Positions 5,453 to 12,404 of a stretch of DNA of 13,179 nt are shown in pieces. Both the position numbers and the translations under genes were made by a program. The notes below the pieces were generated by a model. The model made no database searches. It was not told the DNA's origin and was given only the letters and a program-made list of their open reading frames with translations. Source of the stretch: Nitrospinota bacterium (GTDB lineage Bacteria; UBA8248; JACPRG01); NCBI GenBank assembly GCA_030740135.1, contig JASLXW010000057.1, positions 1-13,179 of the forward strand, given 5' to 3'. Each line of letters starts with the position of its first letter. Position 1 is the stretch's first letter.

Positions 5453-8239
5453 ATGCTTTCCTTCGAGTTGAACGGCCAACCGGCGACGGCCGATGACCTT
5501 CCGGGGAAGACCCTGGACCGCCTTCTGAGGGACGACCTCCGGCTGACCGGGACGAAGGTGGGGTGCAGCCCCGGCGACGGGGATTGCGGGTGCTGCACGG
5601 TCCTGATCGACGGGGCGCCCGAAAGGGCCTGCCTGGTCGCCGCGAGCGACGTTGCCGGGAAGCGGGTGGAGACCATCGAGGGCCTCGCTTCCAACGGCGC
5701 CCTCCATCCCGTCCAGGAGGCGTTCGTCCGGACCGGGGCCGTGCAATGCGGCTTCTGCATTCCGGGGTTCGTCATGGCGGCCAAGGCCCTCCTGGAACGG
5801 AACCTCCGTCCCGGCCGGGATGAGATCTGCGAAGGGCTCTCCGGCGTCCTGTGCCGCTGCACCGGCTACAACAAGATGATCGAGGCTGTGGAACAGGCCG
5901 CGGCCTTCCTGTCCGGGGGCGAGTGGCCCCCCATCGAGTCCCAAGTGGGGGAGGCGGCCGACGGGGGGCCATTGGGCGTTTCGGTCATCCGAAAGGACTC
6001 CATCCCCAAGGTCACCGGAGAGGCCCGGTTCGCCGCGGACTGGTTTTTGGAGGACATGCTCCACTGCAAGCTCCTGTTCAGCGAGCATCCTCACGCCGAG
6101 ATCCTCTCCATCGACACGTCCGCGGCCGAGGAAATCCCCGGTGTCGTTCTGGTCTTGACGTCCCGAAATTCCCCAGAGGCCCAAAAGTTCGGCCAGAAGA
6201 TCCAGGACATTCCCGTCTTCGCCGAGGACCGGGTGCATTGCGTGGGAACGGTGGTGGCGGCGGTGTATGCCGAAACCCAGGAGCGGGCCCGCGAGGGCGT
6301 CGCGGCCATCCGCGTCTCCTACCGGGAGCTTCCGGCGGTCTTCGACCCCGAGGAGGCCCTTCGGGAGGACGCCCCCCGGGTCCATCCGGATTATCCGGAC
6401 GGCAACCGGCTGACGCACGCGGTGATCAGGCGGGGGGACGTGGACCGGGCGTTCGAGGAAGCGGACCTTGTCGTGGAAGGGGACTATTCGGTCCCGTGGG
6501 TGGACCACGCGTTTCTGGAGCCCGAGAGCGCGGTGGCTTACCGGGACGAGGAAGGGCGGGTGACGGTGGTCATCGCCTCCCAGAACACATACCGCGAGCG
6601 GAGGGAGCTGGCCGGGGCGCTCGGATTGCCCCCGGAGAAGGTCCGGGTCGCCTCGCCGGCCATCGGGGGCGCGTTCGGCGGCAAGAGCGGCATCTCGATT
6701 CATCCCTACGTGGCCCTCGGGGTGTTGAGGACGGACCGCCCCGTGAAGCTCGTCACCAACCGGGAGGAGTCTTTTCTCGTCCACGTCAAGAAGCACGCGA
6801 TGCGGCTGCACTACAAGACGGGCGTGACGCGGGACGGGAAGATCCTGGCGGTCGAGCGCCGCGCGATCTCCGACGGCGGCGCCTACGCCCACGGCGGTCC
6901 GATGATCCTGGCGCAGAGCACCGTCTTCGGCGCGGGCCCCTATGACATCCCAAACCTCCGGCTGGAAGGCATCCGCACGTACACGAACAACCTTCCCTGT
7001 GGCGCGTTCCGGGGGTACGGGATCAACCAGTCCGCCTTCGCCATGGAATCCCAGCTCGACCACATCGCGAGAGAGCTGGACATCGATCCCATCGAGCTGC
7101 GGGAGCGGAACGCCCTGGACGTGGGCTTGAAGACCTCGACGGGGCAGGTCCTGGAGGCCAGCGTCGGTTTCAAGGAGTGCCTGGGGAAGCTTCGCGAGGG
7201 CCTAGCGAGCCGCGGCACGGCCCGGCCGGAACCCGGGAGGAAGATCGGCGTCGGCATCGCCGGGGCGTTCAAGAACTGCGGCATCGGCCAGGGACGGCCG
7301 GACCTGTCGGGCGCCGTGATGGAGCTGACCGGGACAGGAGACATCCGGCTGCGGTTGGGCTCGACCGACCTCGGCGAGGGCATCATGACGGTCGCCTCGC
7401 AGATGGCCGCCCACACCCTGGGCGTGCCCTACGAGGAGATCACCCTCATGGACCCGGATACGGCCCTCACCCCGGACGGCGGACAGACCAGCGCGTCTCG
7501 CCAGACCCTCTGGACCGGCAACGCCGTCGTCGGCGCAAGCCGGGCCTTGAAGGAGAAGTTGTTCAATTTCGTCGCCGAAGAATTCGAGATTGCGCAGGAG
7601 GACATCGTCTGGGACGGGAAAGGGTTTGCCTCAAAGGGCGGGCGGCCCGTCGCCGACAACCGGACCGTCGCCGATCGGGCGCGCGACCGGGGGGTTGAGC
7701 TGAGCGGGGCGGACGAATTCGAGGGCCCCAAGACGGTGTCGATCATCTTCGACGACGTGCCGCCCGAGATCGAGGGGTACAGGAATTATCTGACCTTCTC
7801 CTTCGTGGCCAACGCGGCCGTGGTCGAGGTGGACGAGACGACGGGGGAGGTGAAGGTCCTCGAGGTGATCGTCGCGGCGGATTGCGGGAAGGTGATCCAT
7901 CCCCGGGGGTTGGAGGGACAGGTCGAGGGCTGTGTCTCCATGGGGCTCGGTTACGCCCTGTCGGAGGAATACAAGGTCGAGAACGGCCGCCCCCTCACCC
8001 GGACGTTGACCGACGCGGGCATTCCGACCATCGAGATGACGCCCGACGTGCGGACGTTCGTCGTGGAAGACCCCGAGCCTTACGGGCCGTTCGGCGCGAA
8101 GGGTTTCGCCGAGGCCGGCCTGCTCCCCACGGCGCCCGCCATCACCAACGCGATTTACGACGCCGTGGGCGTGCGGATCACCGACCTCCCGGCAACGCCG
8201 AAGAAGGTCCTGGAGGCCCTGCGGGCCAAGGGGAGATGA
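5453..8239 (+). CDS. Single-chain molybdenum hydroxylase (aldehyde oxidoreductase / xanthine dehydrogenase family) with fused [2Fe-2S] domain
   Basis: A 928-residue fusion. Residues 1-165 form the two-cluster [2Fe-2S] domain: C38, C45, C48, C60 for the plant-type cluster, and C99-x-x-C102 (QCGFC) with C134-x-C136 (CRCTGY) for the helical one. From about residue 175 comes the molybdopterin-binding region, with GGAFGGK (405-411), FRGYG (519-523), DLGEG and the C-terminal GAKGFAE containing the expected catalytic base E887. There is no FAD domain. This architecture and length match the Desulfovibrio gigas aldehyde oxidoreductase (907 residues) rather than three-subunit xanthine dehydrogenases. 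Family members hydroxylate aldehydes or N-heterocycles with water. The first Cys spacing is C-x6-C-x2-C instead of the usual C-x4-C-x2-C. The start at 5453 is set by its Shine-Dalgarno; 5444 is an alternative. Substrate is unknown; the gene lies in an operon with the Rieske gene. Confidence 0.88.
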   Translation: MLSFELNGQPATADDLPGKTLDRLLRDDLRLTGTKVGCSPGDGDCGCCTVLIDGAPERACLVAASDVAGKRVETIEGLASNGALHPVQEAFVRTGAVQCGFCIPGFVMAAKALLERNLRPGRDEICEGLSGVLCRCTGYNKMIEAVEQAAAFLSGGEWPPIESQVGEAADGGPLGVSVIRKDSIPKVTGEARFAADWFLEDMLHCKLLFSEHPHAEILSIDTSAAEEIPGVVLVLTSRNSPEAQKFGQKIQDIPVFAEDRVHCVGTVVAAVYAETQERAREGVAAIRVSYRELPAVFDPEEALREDAPRVHPDYPDGNRLTHAVIRRGDVDRAFEEADLVVEGDYSVPWVDHAFLEPESAVAYRDEEGRVTVVIASQNTYRERRELAGALGLPPEKVRVASPAIGGAFGGKSGISIHPYVALGVLRTDRPVKLVTNREESFLVHVKKHAMRLHYKTGVTRDGKILAVERRAISDGGAYAHGGPMILAQSTVFGAGPYDIPNLRLEGIRTYTNNLPCGAFRGYGINQSAFAMESQLDHIARELDIDPIELRERNALDVGLKTSTGQVLEASVGFKECLGKLREGLASRGTARPEPGRKIGVGIAGAFKNCGIGQGRPDLSGAVMELTGTGDIRLRLGSTDLGEGIMTVASQMAAHTLGVPYEEITLMDPDTALTPDGGQTSASRQTLWTGNAVVGASRALKEKLFNFVAEEFEIAQEDIVWDGKGFASKGGRPVADNRTVADRARDRGVELSGADEFEGPKTVSIIFDDVPPEIEGYRNYLTFSFVANAAVVEVDETTGEVKVLEVIVAADCGKVIHPRGLEGQVEGCVSMGLGYALSEEYKVENGRPLTRTLTDAGIPTIEMTPDVRTFVVEDPEPYGPFGAKGFAEAGLLPTAPAITNAIYDAVGVRITDLPATPKKVLEALRAKGR

Positions 8240-8244
8240 TCCGG

Positions 8245-8658
8245 TCAAGCCGGGCGGAAACAGGGAAGCTTGATCCCCTCGGCCGCTTCCCGGAAGGACA
8301 CGACCACCTCCCGGCCGATGGCCAGGTCCTCGGGCTCGATGTCCTCGACCCCCGCGAGGATCCGGACCCCTTCCTCGAGCTCCACGGACACCAGGGCGTA
8401 GGGGGCGTCCGGCCGGAACGCCGGGGGGGCCACGCGCGTCACGGTGAACGAGTAGATCGTCCCCCGGCCGCTCGCGCGGGTCCATTCGAGCGCGTTCGAC
8501 ATGCACTGATTGCACACGTAGCGCGGGTAAAAGGTAAACGTACCGCAATCCCCGCAGCGCTGGAGAAGGAGCTCATCCCGGTTCGCGGCCTCCCAGAAAG
8601 GGGTGGTCAGCTTGTCGAAGACCGGGAGGGGTTTGGGCGGCGGCGTTTTCTGATTCAT
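8245..8658 (-). CDS. DUF35 zinc-ribbon/OB-fold protein, partner of the thiolase-like protein
   Basis: A 137-residue protein with the DUF35 layout. An N-terminal helix (FWEAANRDELLLQRC) leads into a rubredoxin-like zinc ribbon with C35-x-x-C38 (CGDC) and C49-x-x-C52 (CNQC), then an OB-fold (about residues 60-130) with GRGTIYSFTVT, YALVSVELEEGVRILAG and a VVVSF strand. Such proteins bind thiolase-fold enzymes and help seat the acyl-CoA; examples are ChsH2 with the aldolase Ltp2 and BbsA with BbsB. It begins 3 bp after the thiolase-like stop, and its Shine-Dalgarno GGAGG (8667-8671) lies within the end of that gene, so the two are co-translated. It ends 5 bp from the stop of the convergent molybdenum enzyme. 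Confidence 0.9.
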   Translation of the reverse strand: MNQKTPPPKPLPVFDKLTTPFWEAANRDELLLQRCGDCGTFTFYPRYVCNQCMSNALEWTRASGRGTIYSFTVTRVAPPAFRPDAPYALVSVELEEGVRILAGVEDIEPEDLAIGREVVVSFREAAEGIKLPCFRPA

Positions 8659-8661
8659 GGC

Positions 8662-9819
8662 TTACACCTCCAAGACCATCACGGCGCTGGAATGCCAGTT
8701 GCGGAGATAGTTCACGGTGCCGATTCCGGTCACCAGGGCGTTGTCGCATTTTTCGACCTGACGCGCCCCGCCCTCCCGCTGAAGTTGACGGACCGCCTCA
8801 ATCACGTTCACCGCGCCGCCGGCCAGGCCGTTCTGCCCGGTTGAAAGCTGGCCGCCGCCCGTATTGAGCGGAAGGTCTCCCTGAAAAGAAAGGTCCGTCC
8901 GCTCGACGAACCGCCCGCCCTCGCCGACCCCGCAGAACCCCAGGCTCTCGAGCTGAAGGATGACCGCAATCACGAAATCGTCGTACGGCTGGAACGTCTG
9001 GATGTCGGAGATGGAAAGCCCCGCTTCCTCCAGGGCCCGGCGGCCGGCCTTGCCCATCCCCACGTCCGTTACGTCGGCGAGGAGCTCCGACGCCCGGTAA
9101 TTGTGGACCTCCCCCACGCCGGTCACGTAAACGGGCCTCGGCGTCAGCTCCCGGGCCCGCTCGGCCGAGGTGATCACCAGGGCGTCCCCGCCGTTGCACC
9201 GCATCACGCAGTCCAGCAGGCGGATGGGGTCGGAGATCATCCTGGAGTCCCAGTAGGTCTCGACCGTCATCTCGCCCTGAAGCAGGGCGTTCGGATTGAG
9301 CTGCGCGTGCCGCCGCTGGGTGACGGCCACCTTGGCCAGCTGCTCGACGGTGATGCCGTATTGGTGGTTGTACCTTTTCTGGAGGAATCCGAAGAGCCCC
9401 GGCGGTCCCATCGGCCCGAAGGGGAACTCGAAGTTCGTCCGGTACCCCATGTAATTCTCGTTGGATTCCGTGATGGGCGCGTCCGCCGCCACGAAGAGGA
9501 CGACGTCGGCGCTGCCGTCCCGGATTGCGGACGCCGCGCGCGAGATTCCGGCGATGGGCGCGGTCCCGCCGGTGTCCATCGTCTGGAGCCAACGGGTCTC
9601 GAGACCCAGGGCCTCGTTGATCCGAGCGGACCACATCGGCTCCGAGGCGCCGGACAGGGCCGTGGTCACGATCAGGCCGTCGACGTCCTGTTTGCTCAGC
9701 CCGGCCTTTTTGAGCACGCCCGTTGCGGCCTCCGCGGCGTAGTCGTACACGTCTCTTTCCGGCTTTTTTGAAAAAGCGGTTTCATAATAAGCGGCAATCG
9801 CGATGTCTTTTCGTTTCAT
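8662..9819 (-). CDS. Thiolase-fold protein lacking the nucleophilic cysteine (SCP-x/Ltp2-like)
   Basis: A 385-residue thiolase-superfamily protein of SCP-x type. Where thiolases carry the acyl-accepting Cys, this one has TMDTGG (residues 80-85) with no Cys. The C-terminal GHP motif is replaced by GGGQLSTGQNG (321-331), so its His is also absent. Retained family features include QPYDDF (277-282), LQLESLGFCGVGEGGRF (about 288-304), LPLNTGG, and EAVRQLQREGGARQV. Cys-less relatives paired with DUF35 proteins include Ltp2, a retro-aldolase of steroid side-chain catabolism, so C-C cleavage or condensation without an acyl-enzyme is plausible; this is inferred. The ATG at 9817-9819 has GAGAGG about 7 nt upstream. 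It is followed at 3 bp by its DUF35 partner. Nearby genes suggest acyl-CoA catabolism. Ordinary thiolysis is unlikely. Confidence 0.88.
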   Translation of the reverse strand: MKRKDIAIAAYYETAFSKKPERDVYDYAAEAATGVLKKAGLSKQDVDGLIVTTALSGASEPMWSARINEALGLETRWLQTMDTGGTAPIAGISRAASAIRDGSADVVLFVAADAPITESNENYMGYRTNFEFPFGPMGPPGLFGFLQKRYNHQYGITVEQLAKVAVTQRRHAQLNPNALLQGEMTVETYWDSRMISDPIRLLDCVMRCNGGDALVITSAERARELTPRPVYVTGVGEVHNYRASELLADVTDVGMGKAGRRALEEAGLSISDIQTFQPYDDFVIAVILQLESLGFCGVGEGGRFVERTDLSFQGDLPLNTGGGQLSTGQNGLAGGAVNVIEAVRQLQREGGARQVEKCDNALVTGIGTVNYLRNWHSSAVMVLEV

Positions 9820-9995
9820 TCCCGGCCTCTCATGCCTTCCCTTTTCCGGTCGCCCGCCAAAAGTCCATCCCCGGCCCGTGAGGCGCCGACGGTTTTCGCC
9901 AAGAGATGAGAATCATCCTTGTTTCCGCCTCCCGCCAACCGGGAAAGTATAGGGCAATCCCGGGTCCGCGGGGAAATCGGTCTCGGTCTTCTTTG

Positions 9996-10781
9996 CTATT
10001 CCCCGATGAAATTCGGGGGCCGCTTCTCGGAAAAGGCCCGGGTCGCTTCGGCGGCGTCTTGGGTCCCGCGAATCAGGTTCGACAGGAGGTTTTCCAGCCG
10101 GAGGCCCTCGCGCATCGTCATGTCGGCGCCCTCGAGGACCGCCTCCTTCGCGAACCGGACCGCGATGGGGCCGCGCTTGCGGATCGACTCGGCCGTCTCG
10201 CGCGCCGCGCTCATGAGCTCGCCGGGAGGGACCACGGCGCTGACGAGGCCGATGCGGTGCGCCTCTCCGGCGCCGATCCGGTTTCCGGTGAGGATCAGGT
10301 TCAACGCGTGGGCGACGCCCACGACGCTCGTGAGCCGCTGGGTTCCGCCCGCGCCCGGGATGATCCCCAGGCCCACTTCCGGCAGGCCGAAGGTCGCCGT
10401 CTCCGAGGCGACGCGGATGTCGCAGCAGAGCGCCAGCTCCAGACCTCCGCCCAGGGCGTAACCGTTGACGGCGGCGACGACCGGTTTGGTGAGGTTTCCC
10501 AGGATGGAGTAGAGGTCCCGGCCCTTGAGAAAAGGCTTCCGCCTCGCCCAGACGGTCTGATCCAAGGAAGCGCCGATGGTCTTCTTGATGTCCGCTCCGG
10601 CGCAGAACGATTTCTCGCCCGCCCCGGTGAGCACCGCGACCCACAGGTCATCGTCGTCGTGAAATTCCTCGAAGTGTTCGGCCAGCCGGCCCCGGGTTTC
10701 GGGATCCAGGGAGTTCATCGCTTTCGGGCGGTCGATGGTTAGTGTGAGGATCCGGTCTTTCTTCTCGGCGAGTACGCCCAT
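9996..10781 (-). CDS. Enoyl-CoA hydratase/isomerase (crotonase family)
   Basis: A 261-residue crotonase-fold protein of usual length. The oxyanion-hole segments FCAGADIK (59-66) and NGYALGGGLELALCCD (106-121) are present. Both acid/base residues of true enoyl-CoA hydratases are in place: E115 in GGGLELA and E135 in GLPEVGLGIIPGAGGTQRL. It probably hydrates a trans-2-enoyl-CoA in the cytoplasm, although crotonases vary in substrate and reaction. The start at 10781 is chosen over the in-frame ATG at 10796 because AGGAG (10789-10793) is 7 nt upstream of it, and the upstream ATG has no ribosome-binding site and overlaps this one. It is separated by 176 bp from the thiolase-like gene and probably has its own promoter. 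It would fit upstream of a retro-aldol or thiolytic step. Confidence 0.92.
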   Translation of the reverse strand: MGVLAEKKDRILTLTIDRPKAMNSLDPETRGRLAEHFEEFHDDDDLWVAVLTGAGEKSFCAGADIKKTIGASLDQTVWARRKPFLKGRDLYSILGNLTKPVVAAVNGYALGGGLELALCCDIRVASETATFGLPEVGLGIIPGAGGTQRLTSVVGVAHALNLILTGNRIGAGEAHRIGLVSAVVPPGELMSAARETAESIRKRGPIAVRFAKEAVLEGADMTMREGLRLENLLSNLIRGTQDAAEATRAFSEKRPPNFIGE

Positions 10782-10788
10782 TTGGTTT

Positions 10789-10793
10789 CTCCT
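10789..10793 (-). promoter_or_regulatory. Shine-Dalgarno deciding the crotonase start
   Basis: On the minus strand AGGAG lies 7 nt before ATG 10781. It overlaps the alternative upstream ATG (10794-10796), which supports the shorter protein. Confidence 0.65.
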
Positions 10794-10824
10794 CATGGTC
10801 TTGACGGCTGGAATATCGTTTGGT

Positions 10825-10853
10825 GTCTCGTAAAGGGTTTCATATTTCGAGAC
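10825..10853. promoter_or_regulatory. Operator-like inverted repeat upstream of the crotonase gene
   Basis: GTCTCG (10825-10830) and CGAGAC (10848-10853) form a perfect 6-bp inverted repeat separated by an AT-richer 17-bp spacer. It lies just downstream of the candidate -10 box, where a repressor dimer could block transcription. No regulator gene is in the window, and short arms like these can arise by chance. Confidence 0.35.
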
Positions 10854-10857
10854 CCGA

Positions 10858-10887
10858 ATTGTCCCTTCCGGCCGGGCAAGGGGTCAA
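10858..10887 (-). promoter_or_regulatory. Candidate sigma-70-type promoter of the crotonase gene
   Basis: On the minus strand TTGACC (10882-10887, 5 of 6 to TTGACA) is followed after 18 bp by GACAAT (10858-10863, 4 of 6 to TATAAT). Transcription would start near 10850, about 70 nt upstream of the crotonase ATG and next to an inverted repeat. Confidence 0.35.
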
Positions 10888-10940
10888 CCGACCCAAATGC
10901 CCGGCCTGCCCGTTGGCGGCAAGGGAATGTTCTCAACGTG

Positions 10941-10966
10941 GTAGGGCGGGCATCTTGCCCGCCTAC
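10941..10966. repeat. Extragenic palindrome with GCGGGCA/TGCCCGC core
   Basis: GTAGGGCGGGCA and TGCCCGCCTAC are inverted arms with one bulge around a short loop. It lies between the aminotransferase and crotonase genes. The form is that of a dispersed repetitive extragenic palindrome. It may also cap or terminate aminotransferase transcripts, but no U-tract follows on either strand. Confidence 0.55.
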
Positions 10967-11062
10967 ATCTCCCAGCAGTGCCGGCCTATCGATCAGGGTG
11001 ACCGGGGCCTCAACGATTAAGCTCTCCCATTCAACTGGTCATGATGACTCCGGTCCGACGGA

Positions 11063-12187
11063 TTACGGCAATGCGGACAGAAAGGTGTCCACCTCTTCGG
11101 ACGTGTTGTAGAAGTGAGGCGAGACCCGGACGTGGTCGATTCTCACCTTCAGCTCGATGCCGGCGTTCTTCAAGCGCTCGCCGAGATCCCGGAACGGGAT
11201 CTCGGGATGTTGAAGCGAGACGATCCCCGACCATTCATCCGGGCCTCTCGGACTCATGATCGTATACCCTCTGTCTTCCAGGCCCTCCACGATCCGGTCG
11301 GTCAGGGCCTTCACCCGATCCCGCACGAAATCCACCCCGACTTCCTGGAGAAGCCCGATGGCCGCATCCAACCCGACGATCCCGATCAAGTTCTCCGATC
11401 CTCCCTCGAACCGCTTGGCCGTCGGCAGGGGCGTCAGGTCATACCCCAGGGGGTCATCCTGACCCTCCACGCTCCGCCAGCCGACCTCCCGGATCCTCAG
11501 CCGGTCCATCAGGTCGCCGCGGCAGTAGAACCCCGCGATGCCCTGAAACCCCAACAGCCATTTGTGGCCCCCGCAGGACAGAAAATCGACGCACTGTCCG
11601 GCCACGTCGACGTCAAAGACGCCGAGCCCCTGGATGGCGTCTACGCAGAACAGGATCCCCCTCTCCCGGCACAGGCGGCCGATCGCCTCCAGGTTGTTCC
11701 GGAATCCGTTGAGGAACTCGACGAAGCTGAGGGCCACGACGCGCGTCCTGTCGTCCATTTGGCGCTCGATGTCTTCGATCGGGACCCTCCCGTCCCGGGC
11801 GGGAACGAATCGGGTCTCGACGCCCAGATCTTTGAGATTCACCCACTGGAGCGCATTGCTCGGAAACTCGATGGCGGCCGACACCACGTTGTCGCCGGGG
11901 GACCAATCGAGGCCGGTCGCGACGATGGCGATCCCCTCGGTCGTGTTCTTCAGGAAGGCGATCTCCTCCCGCTCCGCGCCGATGAACCGGGCGAATCGGG
12001 ACTTGGCCTCGGTCTCGGCGAACTCGGTCCAATCGAAGTAGCCGGGAACCCCCCGCCGTCCGATGTCGGCGACGATCTTCCCGACGGCCTCCTGGACCCT
12101 GAGCGACGGCGGCGAGACCGATGCGTGGTTGAGATAGACGCGGTCCTGCGTGACCGGAAAGAGTTTCCGCAGCTCTCCAATGTCCAT
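11063..12187 (-). CDS. Class V aminotransferase-fold PLP enzyme (isopenicillin-N-epimerase-like)
   Basis: A 374-residue fold-type I PLP enzyme. It has YLNHASVSPP (18-27), an NTTEGI phosphate-binding turn (81-86), D183 and Q186 in CVDAIQGLG contacting the cofactor, and the Schiff-base lysine K209 in CGGHKWLLG. FEGGSEN and the C-terminal VRVSPHFYNTSEEVD carry the substrate-carboxylate arginine region. Cysteine desulfurases of this class have a mobile loop Cys before the C-terminus; none is seen here, so an epimerase, lyase or aminotransferase role is more likely. The ATG at 12185-12187 has AGGA 8 nt upstream; the gene ends in TAA. It lies 217 bp downstream of the right-hand hyuB on the same strand. 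Handling an amino acid released by that hydrolase is a possible link, but an inference. Confidence 0.88.
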   Translation of the reverse strand: MDIGELRKLFPVTQDRVYLNHASVSPPSLRVQEAVGKIVADIGRRGVPGYFDWTEFAETEAKSRFARFIGAEREEIAFLKNTTEGIAIVATGLDWSPGDNVVSAAIEFPSNALQWVNLKDLGVETRFVPARDGRVPIEDIERQMDDRTRVVALSFVEFLNGFRNNLEAIGRLCRERGILFCVDAIQGLGVFDVDVAGQCVDFLSCGGHKWLLGFQGIAGFYCRGDLMDRLRIREVGWRSVEGQDDPLGYDLTPLPTAKRFEGGSENLIGIVGLDAAIGLLQEVGVDFVRDRVKALTDRIVEGLEDRGYTIMSPRGPDEWSGIVSLQHPEIPFRDLGERLKNAGIELKVRIDHVRVSPHFYNTSEEVDTFLSALP

Positions 12188-12317
12188 GACGTCCGTCCTT
12201 CGATCCCGCGGTTGGGCGGGGGCCGTGGATCACCGACCGGTGTCCCCGCGCTACACTATGTTTTTCAACGCGTGTGTCAGAGGTGGGATTATTCCCCGTA
12301 TTCGCACGCACTCGTCA

Positions 12318-12337
12318 GGGCGCACGGCCGTGCGCCC
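12318..12337. repeat. Perfect 20-bp palindrome
   Basis: GGGCGCACGGCCGTGCGCCC reads the same on both strands and is followed by CTAC. It lies between the right-hand hyuB and the aminotransferase gene. The form is that of a short dispersed extragenic palindrome and differs in sequence from the one at 10941-10966. It could fold in RNA as a stem, but no U-tract follows. Confidence 0.6.
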
Positions 12338-12404
12338 CTACAGCCGATGACACGTTTTCATCCGATCGACATTTCCGCCTCGAAAGGGGGGTGAGAAATG
12401 CAGG

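Noticed and set aside
4325..7063. Very long open frame (over 900 codons) on the minus strand, antisense to the Rieske and molybdenum genes
   Set aside because: The sense strand encodes recognisable families throughout. The antisense product is low-complexity Arg/Pro/Gly/His-rich sequence, as expected from GC-rich shadow frames, with no motif.
9946..9951. TATACT on the minus strand upstream of the thiolase-like gene as a -10 box
   Set aside because: A good -10 match, but no acceptable -35 at the right spacing, so it was not listed as a promoter.
11038..11048. GTCATGATGAC palindrome just downstream of the PLP gene
   Set aside because: Only 5-bp arms, not at a promoter, and easily found by chance.
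11114..12394. Plus-strand open frame of 426 codons opposite the PLP enzyme
   Set aside because: It lies antisense to a well-supported gene and has no recognisable domain; a composition artefact.
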